DNA from: Acidobacteriota bacterium
GTDB lineage: Bacteria > Acidobacteriota > Blastocatellia > Pyrinomonadales > Pyrinomonadaceae
Length of the DNA stretch: 64,000 nt
NCBI GenBank assembly: GCA_003222975.1
Contig: QHXN01000053.1
Location: 1-64,000, forward strand
Direction: 5' to 3'
The notes below the pieces were generated by a model. The model worked only from the letters and a program-made list of their open reading frames with translations, was not told where the DNA came from and made no database searches. Position 1 is the first letter of the stretch. The number at the start of each line of letters is the position of its first letter. This document shows, in pieces, positions 57,301-64,000 of the stretch. Position numbers and translations under genes: made by a program.

Positions 57301-57419
57301 TCGGCAACCTCAGTTCGCCCTTCTTCGGGCAATCGCTCTCCACCGCCGGCGGCTTCGGCGGCGGCAACGCCGCCTCCGGCAACCGGCGCATCCAGGCTTC
57401 CGTGCGGCTCAGCTTCTGA
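54312..57419 (+). CDS. TonB-dependent-receptor-like outer-membrane protein with carboxypeptidase regulatory domain
   Basis: A 1035-residue outer-membrane protein. A signal peptide ([19 protein letters not shown]) precedes an Ig-like carboxypeptidase-regulatory domain ([21 protein letters not shown] to about 105). A plug-like region contains [31 protein letters not shown], and a long beta barrel ends in RLSF, the terminal aromatic recognised by BAM. This is the large OAR/Cna-type receptor class expanded in Acidobacteriota; no clear TonB box is seen. A Gly/Arg-rich tract (about 909-973) interrupts the last strands. The ATG at 54312 starts the signal peptide; a longer frame begins inside the palindrome and is rejected. 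Confidence 0.88.
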   Translation: [1035 protein letters not shown]

Positions 57420-57466
57420 AGAGAACATGACCGCCCGCTGTCGCACGGCGGGTTTCAAGACGATCA

Positions 57467-57520
57467 GACGCGAAGGGCGCGAAGTTAAGTTCAAGAACTT
57501 AACTTCGCGCCCTTCGCGTC
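57467..57520. repeat. perfect 26-bp palindrome, GCGAAGGGC word
   Basis: Arms 57467-57492 and 57495-57520 are perfectly complementary (GACGCGAAGGGCGCGAAG and onward) with only two bases between. It lies between the convergent receptor and frr genes, so it could be a bidirectional terminator; its repeated GCGAAG word is like the other microsatellite-armed elements. Confidence 0.85.
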
Positions 57521-57564
57521 TTCGCGGTTAAATTGTCTTGAGTCCCGCCGGCTTCTCTCTCGGC

Positions 57565-58125
57565 TTAGACGCTCAGAATCTCGTGCTCCTTCGACTTCGC
57601 CAGCTCGTCAACCTTCCCGATGTAGGTGTCCGTCATCTTCTGAACTTCGGCGAGGGCGTCGCGCTCGGCGTCCTCGGAAATCTGCTTGTCCTTGAGCATC
57701 CGCTTGAGGCGGTCGTTGGCGTCGCGGCGGACGTTGCGGACGGCGGTGCGGTGCTCTTCGGCCACCTCGTGCACCTGCTTGGCAAGTTGCCTGCGACGCT
57801 CCTCCGTGAGAGGCGGGACGGGCACGCGCACGAGCTTGCCGTCGTTCGAGGGGTTGAGGCCCAGGTCTGCCGAGCGAATGGCCTTCTCGATTGCGCCGAG
57901 CTGCGTCTGATCCCAGGGCTGCACCGTGAGCAGGTTCGGCTCCGGCGCGTGCACCGACGCCATCTGGTTGAGCGGGGTCGGCGTGCCGTAATACTCGACC
58001 ACCACCGAATCGAGCAAACTCACCGCCGCGCGCCCCGTGCGGATGGTCGCCAGCTTCTTCCTTAAGTCCTCGACCGCGCCCTCCATCCGCGGTCGCGTCT
58101 CCCTGATGACATCCTTCTCACTCAT
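57565..58125 (-). CDS. frr: ribosome recycling factor
   Basis: Splits post-termination ribosomes together with EF-G. The 186-residue protein has the full RRF pattern: RMEGAVEDLRKKLATIRTGRA, VVVEYYGTPTPLNQMASV, PWDQTQLGAIEKAIRSADLGLNP, and VPPLTEERRRQLAKQVHEVAEE, ending in the first-domain helix with DAERDALAEVQKMTDTYIGKVDE. GGAGAGAG sits just before the ATG. A longer in-frame start would lie in the upstream palindrome and is not credible. Last gene of the rplM-to-frr cluster. Confidence 0.97.
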   Translation of the reverse strand: MSEKDVIRETRPRMEGAVEDLRKKLATIRTGRAAVSLLDSVVVEYYGTPTPLNQMASVHAPEPNLLTVQPWDQTQLGAIEKAIRSADLGLNPSNDGKLVRVPVPPLTEERRRQLAKQVHEVAEEHRTAVRNVRRDANDRLKRMLKDKQISEDAERDALAEVQKMTDTYIGKVDELAKSKEHEILSV

Positions 58126-58142
58126 GGCTCTCTCCGTCAATC

Positions 58143-58217
58143 GTAAACCGTGAACCGTAAACCGTGACAAGTGAAGAACAGGTTTTCTCTTGTCACGGTT
58201 TACGGTTCACGGTTTAC
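58143..58217. repeat. perfect 29-bp palindrome, CGTAAACCGTGAAC word
   Basis: Arms 58143-58171 and 58189-58217 are perfectly complementary and consist of alternating GTAAACC/GTGAACC units; the loop is 17 bases. The right end contains the pyrH stop codon (58214-58216) and the left end lies 18 bases before the frr start, so the element fills the spacer. Confidence 0.9.
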
Positions 58218-58963
58218 TGCTTTTCGTTGCACACCCGCGTGCCCACGGCCTCGCCCGCGACGACGCGCTGGATGTTGCCGAGCGTGCGCATGTTGAAGAC
58301 GACGATGGGGAGGTCGTTGTCCATGCACAGGCTGATGGCCGAGGCGTCCATCACCTTGAGCTGCTGCTCCAACACCTCGCGGTAGGTGATGCAGTCGTAG
58401 CGCGTGGCCGTCGGGTCTTTCACGGGGTCGGCGGTGTAGACGCCCTCGACCTTCGTCGCCTTCAGGATCACGTCGGCCTTGATCTCCAACGCGCGCAGCG
58501 CCGCCGCCGAGTCGGTCGTGAAATACGGGTTCCCCGTCCCGGCGGCGAAGATGACGACGCGCCCCTTCTCCAGGTGGCGGATAGCGCGGCGGCGTATGAA
58601 AGGCTCGGCGACCTGCGGGATGTTGATGGCCGACTGGACGCGCGTGTGCACGCCCACTTTTTCGAGCGCGTCCTGCAACACCACGGAGTTCATCACGGTG
58701 GCGAGCATGCCGATGTAGTCGGCGCTGGAGCGATCCATGTCGCCCGCACTCTCCGAGACGCCGCGGAAGATGTTGCCGCCGCCGACGACGACCGCGACCT
58801 GGACGCCCAGATCGTGCACGGCCCTGATCTCATCGGCAATCGAGCGCGCCACGCCCACGTCCACGCCGTAGGCTTGCGCGCCCATCAGTGCCTCGCCCGA
58901 AGCTTTCAGGAGGATGCGGCGGAAGACCGGCGCTCCCTCCGGTCGTGTGTTAACTGATGTCAT
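58214..58963 (-). CDS. pyrH: uridylate kinase
   Basis: Phosphorylates UMP to UDP in pyrimidine nucleotide synthesis. The 249-residue protein of the amino-acid kinase fold shows [13 protein letters not shown] at the N-terminus, [30 protein letters not shown] (UMP binding) and the C-terminal [20 protein letters not shown]. Its position between tsf and frr is the common bacterial order. The stop codon is part of a palindromic repeat. Confidence 0.97.
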   Translation of the reverse strand: MTSVNTRPEGAPVFRRILLKASGEALMGAQAYGVDVGVARSIADEIRAVHDLGVQVAVVVGGGNIFRGVSESAGDMDRSSADYIGMLATVMNSVVLQDALEKVGVHTRVQSAINIPQVAEPFIRRRAIRHLEKGRVVIFAAGTGNPYFTTDSAAALRALEIKADVILKATKVEGVYTADPVKDPTATRYDCITYREVLEQQLKVMDASAISLCMDNDLPIVVFNMRTLGNIQRVVAGEAVGTRVCNEKQ

Positions 58964-58974
58964 TCGTCTTGCCT

Positions 58975-59037
58975 ATTGCGGATTGCGGATTAACAGTCAG
59001 GCTAGTTCTTAACTCCGCAATCCGAATTCCGCAATCG
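58975..59037. repeat. microsatellite-armed palindrome, GCGGATT word
   Basis: The left arm has two GCGGATT units after ATT (from 58975); the right arm (59009-59037) has the complementary AATCCGCAATCC-type units with GAATTCCGC. The loop is about 15 bases. It lies between tsf and pyrH and ends three bases before the tsf stop codon. Confidence 0.85.
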
Positions 59038-59040
59038 AGT

Positions 59041-59712
59041 TCACTGGCTGCCGCCCGCGAGTGCGGCCACCTCGCCGCCGAAGTCGTCGCCGCGCTTGGC
59101 GAGTCCTTCGCCCATCTTGTAGCGCGTGAAGCGGCGGACGGTGACGCGCTCGCCCGTCTTGGCGATCTTCTCGGTCAGAAGCTCGTTGACGGTCTTGGCC
59201 GGGTCTTTGACGAACGGCTGGTCGAGGAGCACGGCCTCCTCGTAGAACTTGTTCAGGCGGCCCTCGACGATCTTCTCGACGACCTGCTCCGGCTTGTTCG
59301 CGTTCTTCGGGTCGTTGGCGATCTGCGCGCGCGTGATCTCGCGCTCCTTGTCTATGACCTCCGCCGGGACTTCGTCGCGCGAGACGTAGCGCGGCTCTGC
59401 CGCCGCGATGTGCATCGCGATGTCCTTGACGAGCTGCTGGAACTCTTCGGTGCGCGCGACGAAGTCGGTCTCGCAGTTGACCTCGACGAGCACGCCGACC
59501 TTGCCGCCCATGTGGATGTAGGAGCCGACGACGCCCTCGGCGGCGACGCGCCCCGCCTTCTTGCTCGCCGAGGCCATGCCGCGCTTGCGAAGGATTTCGA
59601 TGGCCTGCTCCTCGTTGCCCTCGGCCTCCTGGAGCGCCCTCTTGCACTCCATCATCCCCGCGCCCGTCTTCTCCCTGAGCGACTTCACCGCGCCCGGTGT
59701 TACTTCCGCCAT
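59041..59712 (-). CDS. tsf: translation elongation factor Ts
   Basis: Exchanges GDP for GTP on EF-Tu. The 223-residue protein carries the N-terminal UBA-like [24 protein letters not shown], the core [34 protein letters not shown], and the C-terminal [21 protein letters not shown]. It is on the short side (E. coli 283) because a subdomain of the core is reduced, as in many bacteria. Directly downstream of rpsB, with a palindrome in the spacer. Confidence 0.97.
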   Translation of the reverse strand: MAEVTPGAVKSLREKTGAGMMECKRALQEAEGNEEQAIEILRKRGMASASKKAGRVAAEGVVGSYIHMGGKVGVLVEVNCETDFVARTEEFQQLVKDIAMHIAAAEPRYVSRDEVPAEVIDKEREITRAQIANDPKNANKPEQVVEKIVEGRLNKFYEEAVLLDQPFVKDPAKTVNELLTEKIAKTGERVTVRRFTRYKMGEGLAKRGDDFGGEVAALAGGSQ

Positions 59713-59732
59713 GTCCTTAAAATCTCCTCAAA

Positions 59733-59819
59733 GAAATGATGAATGCGGAATGATGAGTGATGAATGAAAGACGACGGCCCGCGTCTCATTCATCATTCAT
59801 CATTCATCATTCCGCACTT
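59733..59819. repeat. microsatellite-armed palindrome, GATGAATG word
   Basis: The left arm (about 59733-59772) contains ATGATGAATGCGGAATGATG and continues in degenerate units; the right arm (59782-59819) is complementary. The loop-side bases GACG and CGTC pair, a pairing not shared by its relatives at 3417, 27447 and 61073. It is in the rpsB-tsf spacer, 21 bases before the tsf start. Confidence 0.9.
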
Positions 59820-59915
59820 GTAAGAAAGCGCAGCCCGGCGGTTCATCCGCACTTGAGGGCTGCGCTCGCCGTCGTTTGAAAGTTGAAAGCTTCCGCCGTT
59901 ACCGGCCCGCGGCCT

Positions 59916-60974
59916 TTACTTGGCCGCGCCGACCGTCTCCGCGCCCTTCTCCTGTTCGGGCGAGCGCGGCGGCTCCGTGCCTTCGCCCTCGGTCGCGCCG
60001 GTCGCGCCGCGCACCGGCGCGTGCGTCCCCGCCTGCTCGTGGTCGCCGACGCTGTCGGGCTGCTGGCCCGTCGTCGCGAAGCCCTTGTTTCCGGGCACGC
60101 TCACCTGCGTCTCCGCGGAGGGCGCGGCGGCCTGCATGTCGGTGAAGTTCACGGACTGGCGGCCTGGGTCGCGCTCGGTCGTGACCGAAGAGGTGACGAC
60201 GCGGGCGGTCGGCTGTGCGGCGTCGGTCGCGGCCTGTCCGGCCTGAGCCTGCTCGGCCTCCTCCTCGTCGCCGCCCTTCGTGCTCACCTGCTGCCCCTCG
60301 ATGACGGCGTCGGCGATGCGCGAGGCGAAGAGTCGCACGGCGCGCAGGGCGTCGTCGTTGCCGGGGATGATGTAGTCAATGCCTTCGGGCGAGCAGTTGG
60401 AATCAACGACGGCGATGATGGGGATGCCGAGGCGGTTGGCCTCCTTGACGGCGATGTCCTCCTTGCGCACGTCTATGACGAAGAGCGCGTCTGGGAGGCG
60501 CGTCATGTTCTTGATGCCCGAAAGGTTCTTGTCGAGAATCTCGCGCTCGCGGTCGAGCTTGATGCGCTCCTTCTTAGTCATCTTCTCGTAGCGCCCGTCG
60601 GTCTGCATCGCCTCTAGATCGCGCAGGCGCTTGATGGACTTCTGCACGGTCTGGAAGTTCGTCAGGAGGCCGCCGAGCCAGCGCTGGTTGATGTAGAACT
60701 GGCCGGCGCGCTCGGCCTCTTCGCGGATGGCGTCCTGCGCCTGGCGCTTGGTTCCGACGAAGAGGATGTTGCGTCCGCGGTCTTCGCCCATCAGGGAGGT
60801 GACGAACGAGATGGCGTCGCGGAACATCTTCTGCGTCTTCTGAAGGTCAATGATGTTAATGCCGTTGCGCTCGCCGAAGATGTACTCCTTCATCTTCGGG
60901 TTCCAGCGCCTGACTTGGTGGCCGAAGTGGACGCCGGCCTCCAGGAGTTCTTTCATCGTGACGGTGACTGCCAA
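59916..60974 (-). CDS. rpsB: 30S ribosomal protein S2 with long C-terminal extension
   Basis: The first 235 residues are ordinary S2: [63 protein letters not shown], and [36 protein letters not shown]. About 115 further residues of Ala/Thr/Gln/Gly-rich low complexity follow, against a usual length of 230-260. The start is probably TTG: AAGGAGG lies seven bases upstream of it, whereas the first ATG, six codons later, has no ribosome-binding site. Confidence 0.95.
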   Translation of the reverse strand: MAVTVTMKELLEAGVHFGHQVRRWNPKMKEYIFGERNGINIIDLQKTQKMFRDAISFVTSLMGEDRGRNILFVGTKRQAQDAIREEAERAGQFYINQRWLGGLLTNFQTVQKSIKRLRDLEAMQTDGRYEKMTKKERIKLDREREILDKNLSGIKNMTRLPDALFVIDVRKEDIAVKEANRLGIPIIAVVDSNCSPEGIDYIIPGNDDALRAVRLFASRIADAVIEGQQVSTKGGDEEEAEQAQAGQAATDAAQPTARVVTSSVTTERDPGRQSVNFTDMQAAAPSAETQVSVPGNKGFATTGQQPDSVGDHEQAGTHAPVRGATGATEGEGTEPPRSPEQEKGAETVGAAK

Positions 60975-61072
60975 ACTGCTCCTCCTTAGGTCTGGATTGG
61001 TTTAATGTACTCGCCGCGCCCCAAGCGACTCTGGTAAGAGCAACCAACCGGGGCGCGACAATGGATTCAAGC

Positions 61073-61159
61073 GAAATGATGAATGATGAATGCGGAATGA
61101 TGAATGAGAAGCAAGTCGCGGCTTGAATTCATCATTCATCATTCCGCACTCATCATTAC
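61073..61159. repeat. microsatellite-armed palindrome, GATGAATG word
   Basis: The left arm (61073-61108) has three ATGATGAATG units with a CGGA interruption; the right arm (61127-61159) is complementary. Loop-side AAGC/GCTT pairing is specific to this copy. The right end overlaps the rpsI stop codon (61156-61158). Confidence 0.9.
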
Positions 61160-61548
61160 CTCTTGGAGAACTGGAAGCGCTTGCGCGCGCCCTTCTGCCC
61201 GTACTTCTTGCGCTCTTTGGCGCGGGGGTCGCGTGTGACTAAGCCGGCGTCCTTGAGCGCGGGGCGGAGGTCTGCGTTGTACTCCATCAGGGCGCGCGTG
61301 ATGCCGTGGCGCACCGCGCCGGCCTGTCCGGCGGGGCCGCCGCCCGCGACGTTGACGACGATATCGAACTTGCTTGCCGTGTCGGTGAGCGTCAGGGGCT
61401 GGCGGATGATCATGCGCAGGGCCTGGTTGGGGAAGTACTGCTCGAAAGTCTTGCGATTGACCTTGAACTCGCCCGTGCCCGGCCTTAAATAAACGCGCGC
61501 GGTGGAAGTCTTGCGCCGTCCCGTCCCGTAATACTGAATGTCTGCCAC
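61156..61548 (-). CDS. rpsI: 30S ribosomal protein S9
   Basis: A 130-residue S9 with [21 protein letters not shown], then [22 protein letters not shown] and the terminal [14 protein letters not shown], whose last Lys-Arg reaches the P-site tRNA. The start codon is GTG with AGAGGAA upstream. It follows rplM by 27 bases, the universal L13-S9 pair. Confidence 0.97.
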   Translation of the reverse strand: MADIQYYGTGRRKTSTARVYLRPGTGEFKVNRKTFEQYFPNQALRMIIRQPLTLTDTASKFDIVVNVAGGGPAGQAGAVRHGITRALMEYNADLRPALKDAGLVTRDPRAKERKKYGQKGARKRFQFSKR

Positions 61549-61575
61549 AGTTCCTCTTCCTTCAGGTAACTTCGG

Positions 61576-62043
61576 TTATGCCTTCTGCGCCGCCGCGCGC
61601 GCGCTAAGTGTGAGCGGCTCGGGGCGCTGCGCCGCGTGCCGGCGCAAGCCCTCGTCGTCGGCGTAAACTTTGAGCTTCTTCGCCATCGCCCGACCGAGCT
61701 TGTTCTTCGGGAGCATTCCCTTGACCGCGAGTTCGATGACGCGCTCCGGGTGGCGCTCGAACTGGTTGCGGACGGAAATCTCACGGAGTCCGCCCGGATA
61801 GAGCGTGTGATGGCGATAGACCTTCTGGTCGTTCTTCGAGCCTTTGAAGACGGCCTTGCGCGCGTTGACGACGATGACGCAGTCGCCCGTGTCGAGGAAG
61901 GGCGTGTACTGCGGCTTGTTCTTGCCCGTCAGCACGCGCGCCACCTCGGTCGCCAGCCGGCCTACGGTCTGGCCCGCCGCGTCCACGACGTACCACTTGC
62001 GTTTGTCAGCGAGCGAGTCCCCGCTGGGAAAATAGGTTGACAT
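61576..62043 (-). CDS. rplM: 50S ribosomal protein L13
   Basis: A 155-residue L13 containing [57 protein letters not shown] and the family signature [22 protein letters not shown] few extra N-terminal residues ([13 protein letters not shown]) precede the core. It is the first gene of the ribosomal cluster; a strong promoter is 44 bases upstream. Confidence 0.97.
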   Translation of the reverse strand: MSTYFPSGDSLADKRKWYVVDAAGQTVGRLATEVARVLTGKNKPQYTPFLDTGDCVIVVNARKAVFKGSKNDQKVYRHHTLYPGGLREISVRNQFERHPERVIELAVKGMLPKNKLGRAMAKKLKVYADDEGLRRHAAQRPEPLTLSARAAAQKA

Positions 62044-62086
62044 AGGATAACTCTCTCAATTTTAAGCGTCTAAAACGCGAACGGTT

Positions 62087-62115
62087 AGAATACGAAACGG
62101 CCTTTTTGTTGTCAA
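62087..62115 (-). promoter_or_regulatory. strong sigma-70-type promoter of the rplM operon
   Basis: On the minus strand a perfect TTGACA (complement of 62110-62115) and TATTCT (complement of 62087-62092) are separated by exactly 17 bp. The leader of about 35-40 bases contains a small hairpin GCGT-TTTAG-ACGC before GAGAGAG and the rplM ATG. Confidence 0.85.
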
Positions 62116-62158
62116 GCCGCGGCGCTCGCCCCGTTATTTCAGATGTCGGCTCTCAAGG

Positions 62159-62194
62159 CGAAGGCTCTCAGGTCAGATGACCTGAGAGCCTTCG
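62159..62194. repeat. 17-bp perfect palindrome, GGCTCTCA word
   Basis: CGAAGGCTCTCAGGTCA (62159-62175) pairs perfectly with 62178-62194; only two bases lie between. A further GGCTCTCAAGGCGAA copy stands just before it (62149), so the arm is again a short repeated word. It follows the M48 gene on the minus strand and may end its transcript, though without a T-run. Confidence 0.75.
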
Positions 62195-62227
62195 GACTCT
62201 TCCGCCCAGGAGCGCGCCCGGCGCGCG

Positions 62228-63448
62228 TCACTGTTGCGGCGGCTTCTGCTGCTGGTCGTCGTCCGTCTTACGCTTGAGCGTCGGCTTGTCGTCCTTCTTC
62301 TCGGTCGGCTTCGTCTGGTCGTCCGGCGTCGTGGTGTCGTCGGGCGCGGGCGAGCGGCGCTTGAGGGTCGGACGGCCCGGAGCGCCGTTGTCGCCGGAGC
62401 CGAGGTCGCCAGCGGTCGAGGCGCGCGCGTTCGAGAGTCGGAGCAGGCGGGCCTTGACGCGCTGGAACTCGGAGGTGTTCTCGACGTACTCCTCCTTTTC
62501 CGGGAAGCGCGCGACCAGGGAGCGCGACGCCTCCATGCGGTCAACCGACTGCGGGTGCGACTCGAAGAGCTTCGAGAAGGTGCCGGGCTTCTTCTTGTTC
62601 TGCGCCGCCAGCTTCTCGAACATCGTGGACATGGCGTTCGGGTCGTAGCCCGCGGCCCAGAGGTACTCGACGCCGAGCATGTCGGCCTCGGACTCGGCGC
62701 TGCGGCTGAACTTCATGAAGCCGAGGAGCGCGCCGAACTGCGCGCCCTCGTTGATGAGCATGCCGCCCAGGCCGCCGAGGAAGATCGAGCCAGCCAAGAG
62801 GCCGATGTTGGCGAGCATGCCCTTGGTCTGATTCTCCATCGCGTGGCGCGCGGCCACGTGCCCGATCTCGTGCGCCATCACGCCCGCCATCTCGGCCTCG
62901 TTGTCGGCGGCCAGGATCAGTCCCTTGTTGACGTAGAAGAAGCCGCCGGGCAGCGCGAAGGCGTTGACCTCGTCGGAGTCAATGACCTTGATGGTGAAGG
63001 GCACTTTGGCGTCGGAGTGGAGCACGAGGTTCTGGCCGACGCGGTTGACGTACTCCGTGATGACGGGATCGTCAATGAACTTGGCCTCGCGGTCAACCTC
63101 CGCGGCCAACTGCCGACCGAGCGCGACCTCCTTGTCCAGCCCGCCGCTCATGTGCGCGATGATGCCCTTGTTGATGTTGCGCTTGCCTATGAGCCGCGGG
63201 GCTTCCTTCTCGGAGAGCGCCCTGCCGGAGCCGGCCTGCGTCGCCTGCGGCTCAGACTCCGGCGCGTTCGTCGCGGTCGTGTCGTCGCCGCTCTTCTGGC
63301 CCTTCTGATCGCTCGACGCTTGCTTGGCCGGAGTCTGCTGCGCGCCCTGCTGCGCGGGCAGCGTCGAGGCCAGGGCCGTCAGCGAGCCTGCCCACAGGCC
63401 GAAGACGACGACGAGCGCGGTGAGCGTGCGGGAGAAACGGTTGTGCAT
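62228..63448 (-). CDS. exported M48-family metalloprotease (BepA/LoiP-like)
   Basis: A 406-residue periplasmic zinc protease probably acting in outer-membrane protein quality control. A signal peptide (MHNRFSRTLTALVVVFGLWAGSLTALA) and a Gln/Thr-rich linker precede the M48 domain: VALGRQLAAEVDREAKFIDDPVITEYVNRVGQ, HEIGH zinc site (H193, E194, H197 in VMAHEIGHVAARHA) and the third ligand region ESEADMLGVEYLWAAGYDP. The last 100 residues are charged low complexity with repeated PTLKRR/PTLKRK. ATG at 63448 with GGAGG upstream is preferred over an in-frame TTG five codons earlier. Confidence 0.9.
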   Translation of the reverse strand: MHNRFSRTLTALVVVFGLWAGSLTALASTLPAQQGAQQTPAKQASSDQKGQKSGDDTTATNAPESEPQATQAGSGRALSEKEAPRLIGKRNINKGIIAHMSGGLDKEVALGRQLAAEVDREAKFIDDPVITEYVNRVGQNLVLHSDAKVPFTIKVIDSDEVNAFALPGGFFYVNKGLILAADNEAEMAGVMAHEIGHVAARHAMENQTKGMLANIGLLAGSIFLGGLGGMLINEGAQFGALLGFMKFSRSAESEADMLGVEYLWAAGYDPNAMSTMFEKLAAQNKKKPGTFSKLFESHPQSVDRMEASRSLVARFPEKEEYVENTSEFQRVKARLLRLSNARASTAGDLGSGDNGAPGRPTLKRRSPAPDDTTTPDDQTKPTEKKDDKPTLKRKTDDDQQQKPPQQ

Positions 63449-63808
63449 AACGTATGCCTCCAAAAACTTTTCAACGCCTGTGGCCGAAAGAGAAGGTGTT
63501 CATCCACTCTTAGAAACTCGGACGCCCGGACGGGTTGGTCTCTCGCGTCTCGACGGGGCGGACTCGCCGTGCCGCGAGCCGGAGCAGGGCGTTTGACCGG
63601 CGAAGTACCCGGCAAGGCGTGACACTTTGATGCTACGTCTCGCGCCGTTGGTTGTGCAGGCCGCGCCCGCAAAAAAGCCGTCGCCCGCGCCGGACTTCCG
63701 AACCGCGCCGACCGCGCGCCTGTCCCGGCTGGCCCTTTCCCTCGACCCGTTTGGAGGAGACGCCCGGATTATACAGCCAAAACCCCGCCGCGCCCAAAAA
63801 CTTATTGA

Positions 63809-63838
63809 TTGCCATCGGCGCGGGCCGCGTGCTAGATT
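63809..63838 (+). promoter_or_regulatory. predicted promoter of the last gene
   Basis: TTGCCA (63809-63814) and TAGATT (63833-63838) at 18-bp spacing, 86 bases before the ATG at 63924. The rest of the 475-bp divergent gap behind the M48 gene shows no gene; short open frames there lack ribosome-binding sites. Confidence 0.4.
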
Positions 63839-63923
63839 CAAAAGTGCCCGTCCCGGCCTCACTCGACGAGGGACATATCTCATCCGACAAGGGACGTGTA
63901 AGCCCTTTTCCCGCCGGAATCGC

Positions 63924-64000
63924 ATGAAACGGATACAGGATAAAATCAAAGACCTGATCGAGCCGCAGTCGTTCGAGCAGGTCGGGAACTTCGCCGACGA
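63924..64000 (+). CDS. start of a gene cut by the window end (unknown)
   Basis: Only 25 codons are visible, beginning MKRIQDKIKDLIEP and continuing QSFEQVGNFAD without a signal peptide. A predicted promoter lies upstream. Too little is present to name a family. Confidence 0.5.
   Translation, partial: MKRIQDKIKDLIEPQSFEQVGNFAD

Overview
The window is GC-rich, Gram-negative (lipid A genes lpxA, lpxD, lpxB; outer-membrane efflux; a TonB-receptor-like barrel) and densely coding on both strands. The mix of a carboxypeptidase-regulatory-domain outer-membrane receptor, BNR/VPS10-type secreted propellers, a YncE-phosphoesterase fusion, DUF5666 proteins and a Tes-like radical SAM protein fits Acidobacteriota, most likely class Blastocatellia (Pyrinomonas-like). 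This is inference from gene content; no 16S gene is present.

Layout. 1-17.8 kb: tail of a secreted protein, a DinB protein and a lipoprotein, then HtrA, an MsbA-type ABC exporter and a run of large secreted enzymes (YncE/phosphoesterase, S10 carboxypeptidase, BNR propeller, HEXXH metalloprotease). 17.8-22.0 kb (minus): a compact urate-to-ureidoglycolate operon (puuD-uraH-uraD-alc-allB), with a divergent DUF6986 lyase-like gene. 23.7-32.3 kb: a small Cys-rich protein and a tripartite RND efflux operon with a second short adaptor and two small membrane proteins. 32.5-38.1 kb: unknown protein, DedA pair, then a Spy-like gene and an ECF sigma / membrane protein / Spy-like stress module, and a frameshifted DUF5666 gene. 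38.1-44.8 kb: a GT39-like glycosyltransferase, two radical SAM genes (one resembling tetraether / membrane-spanning lipid synthases), tRNA-Gln flanked by an HNH pseudogene and a tRNA remnant, and an orphan HisKA domain. 45.0-49.4 kb: lpxA, a lower-GC PD-(D/E)XK protein, lpxD, and convergent lpxB. 49.5-57.4 kb: a MerR-controlled pair, a SurA/DsbA-like fusion, DUF5666 and the receptor. 57.5-62.1 kb (minus): rplM-rpsI-rpsB-tsf-pyrH-frr from a consensus-like promoter. The window ends with an M48 protease and the start of one more gene.

The most unusual feature is non-coding: about twelve intergenic palindromes, each with arms built from degenerate repeats of a short word (7-13 bp). Words differ from site to site. 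The elements often abut a stop codon, one is translated into the start of a TolC protein, and one sits in every spacer from rpsI to frr. Shorter perfect hairpins form a second class. No CRISPR array, insertion sequence or prophage was seen.
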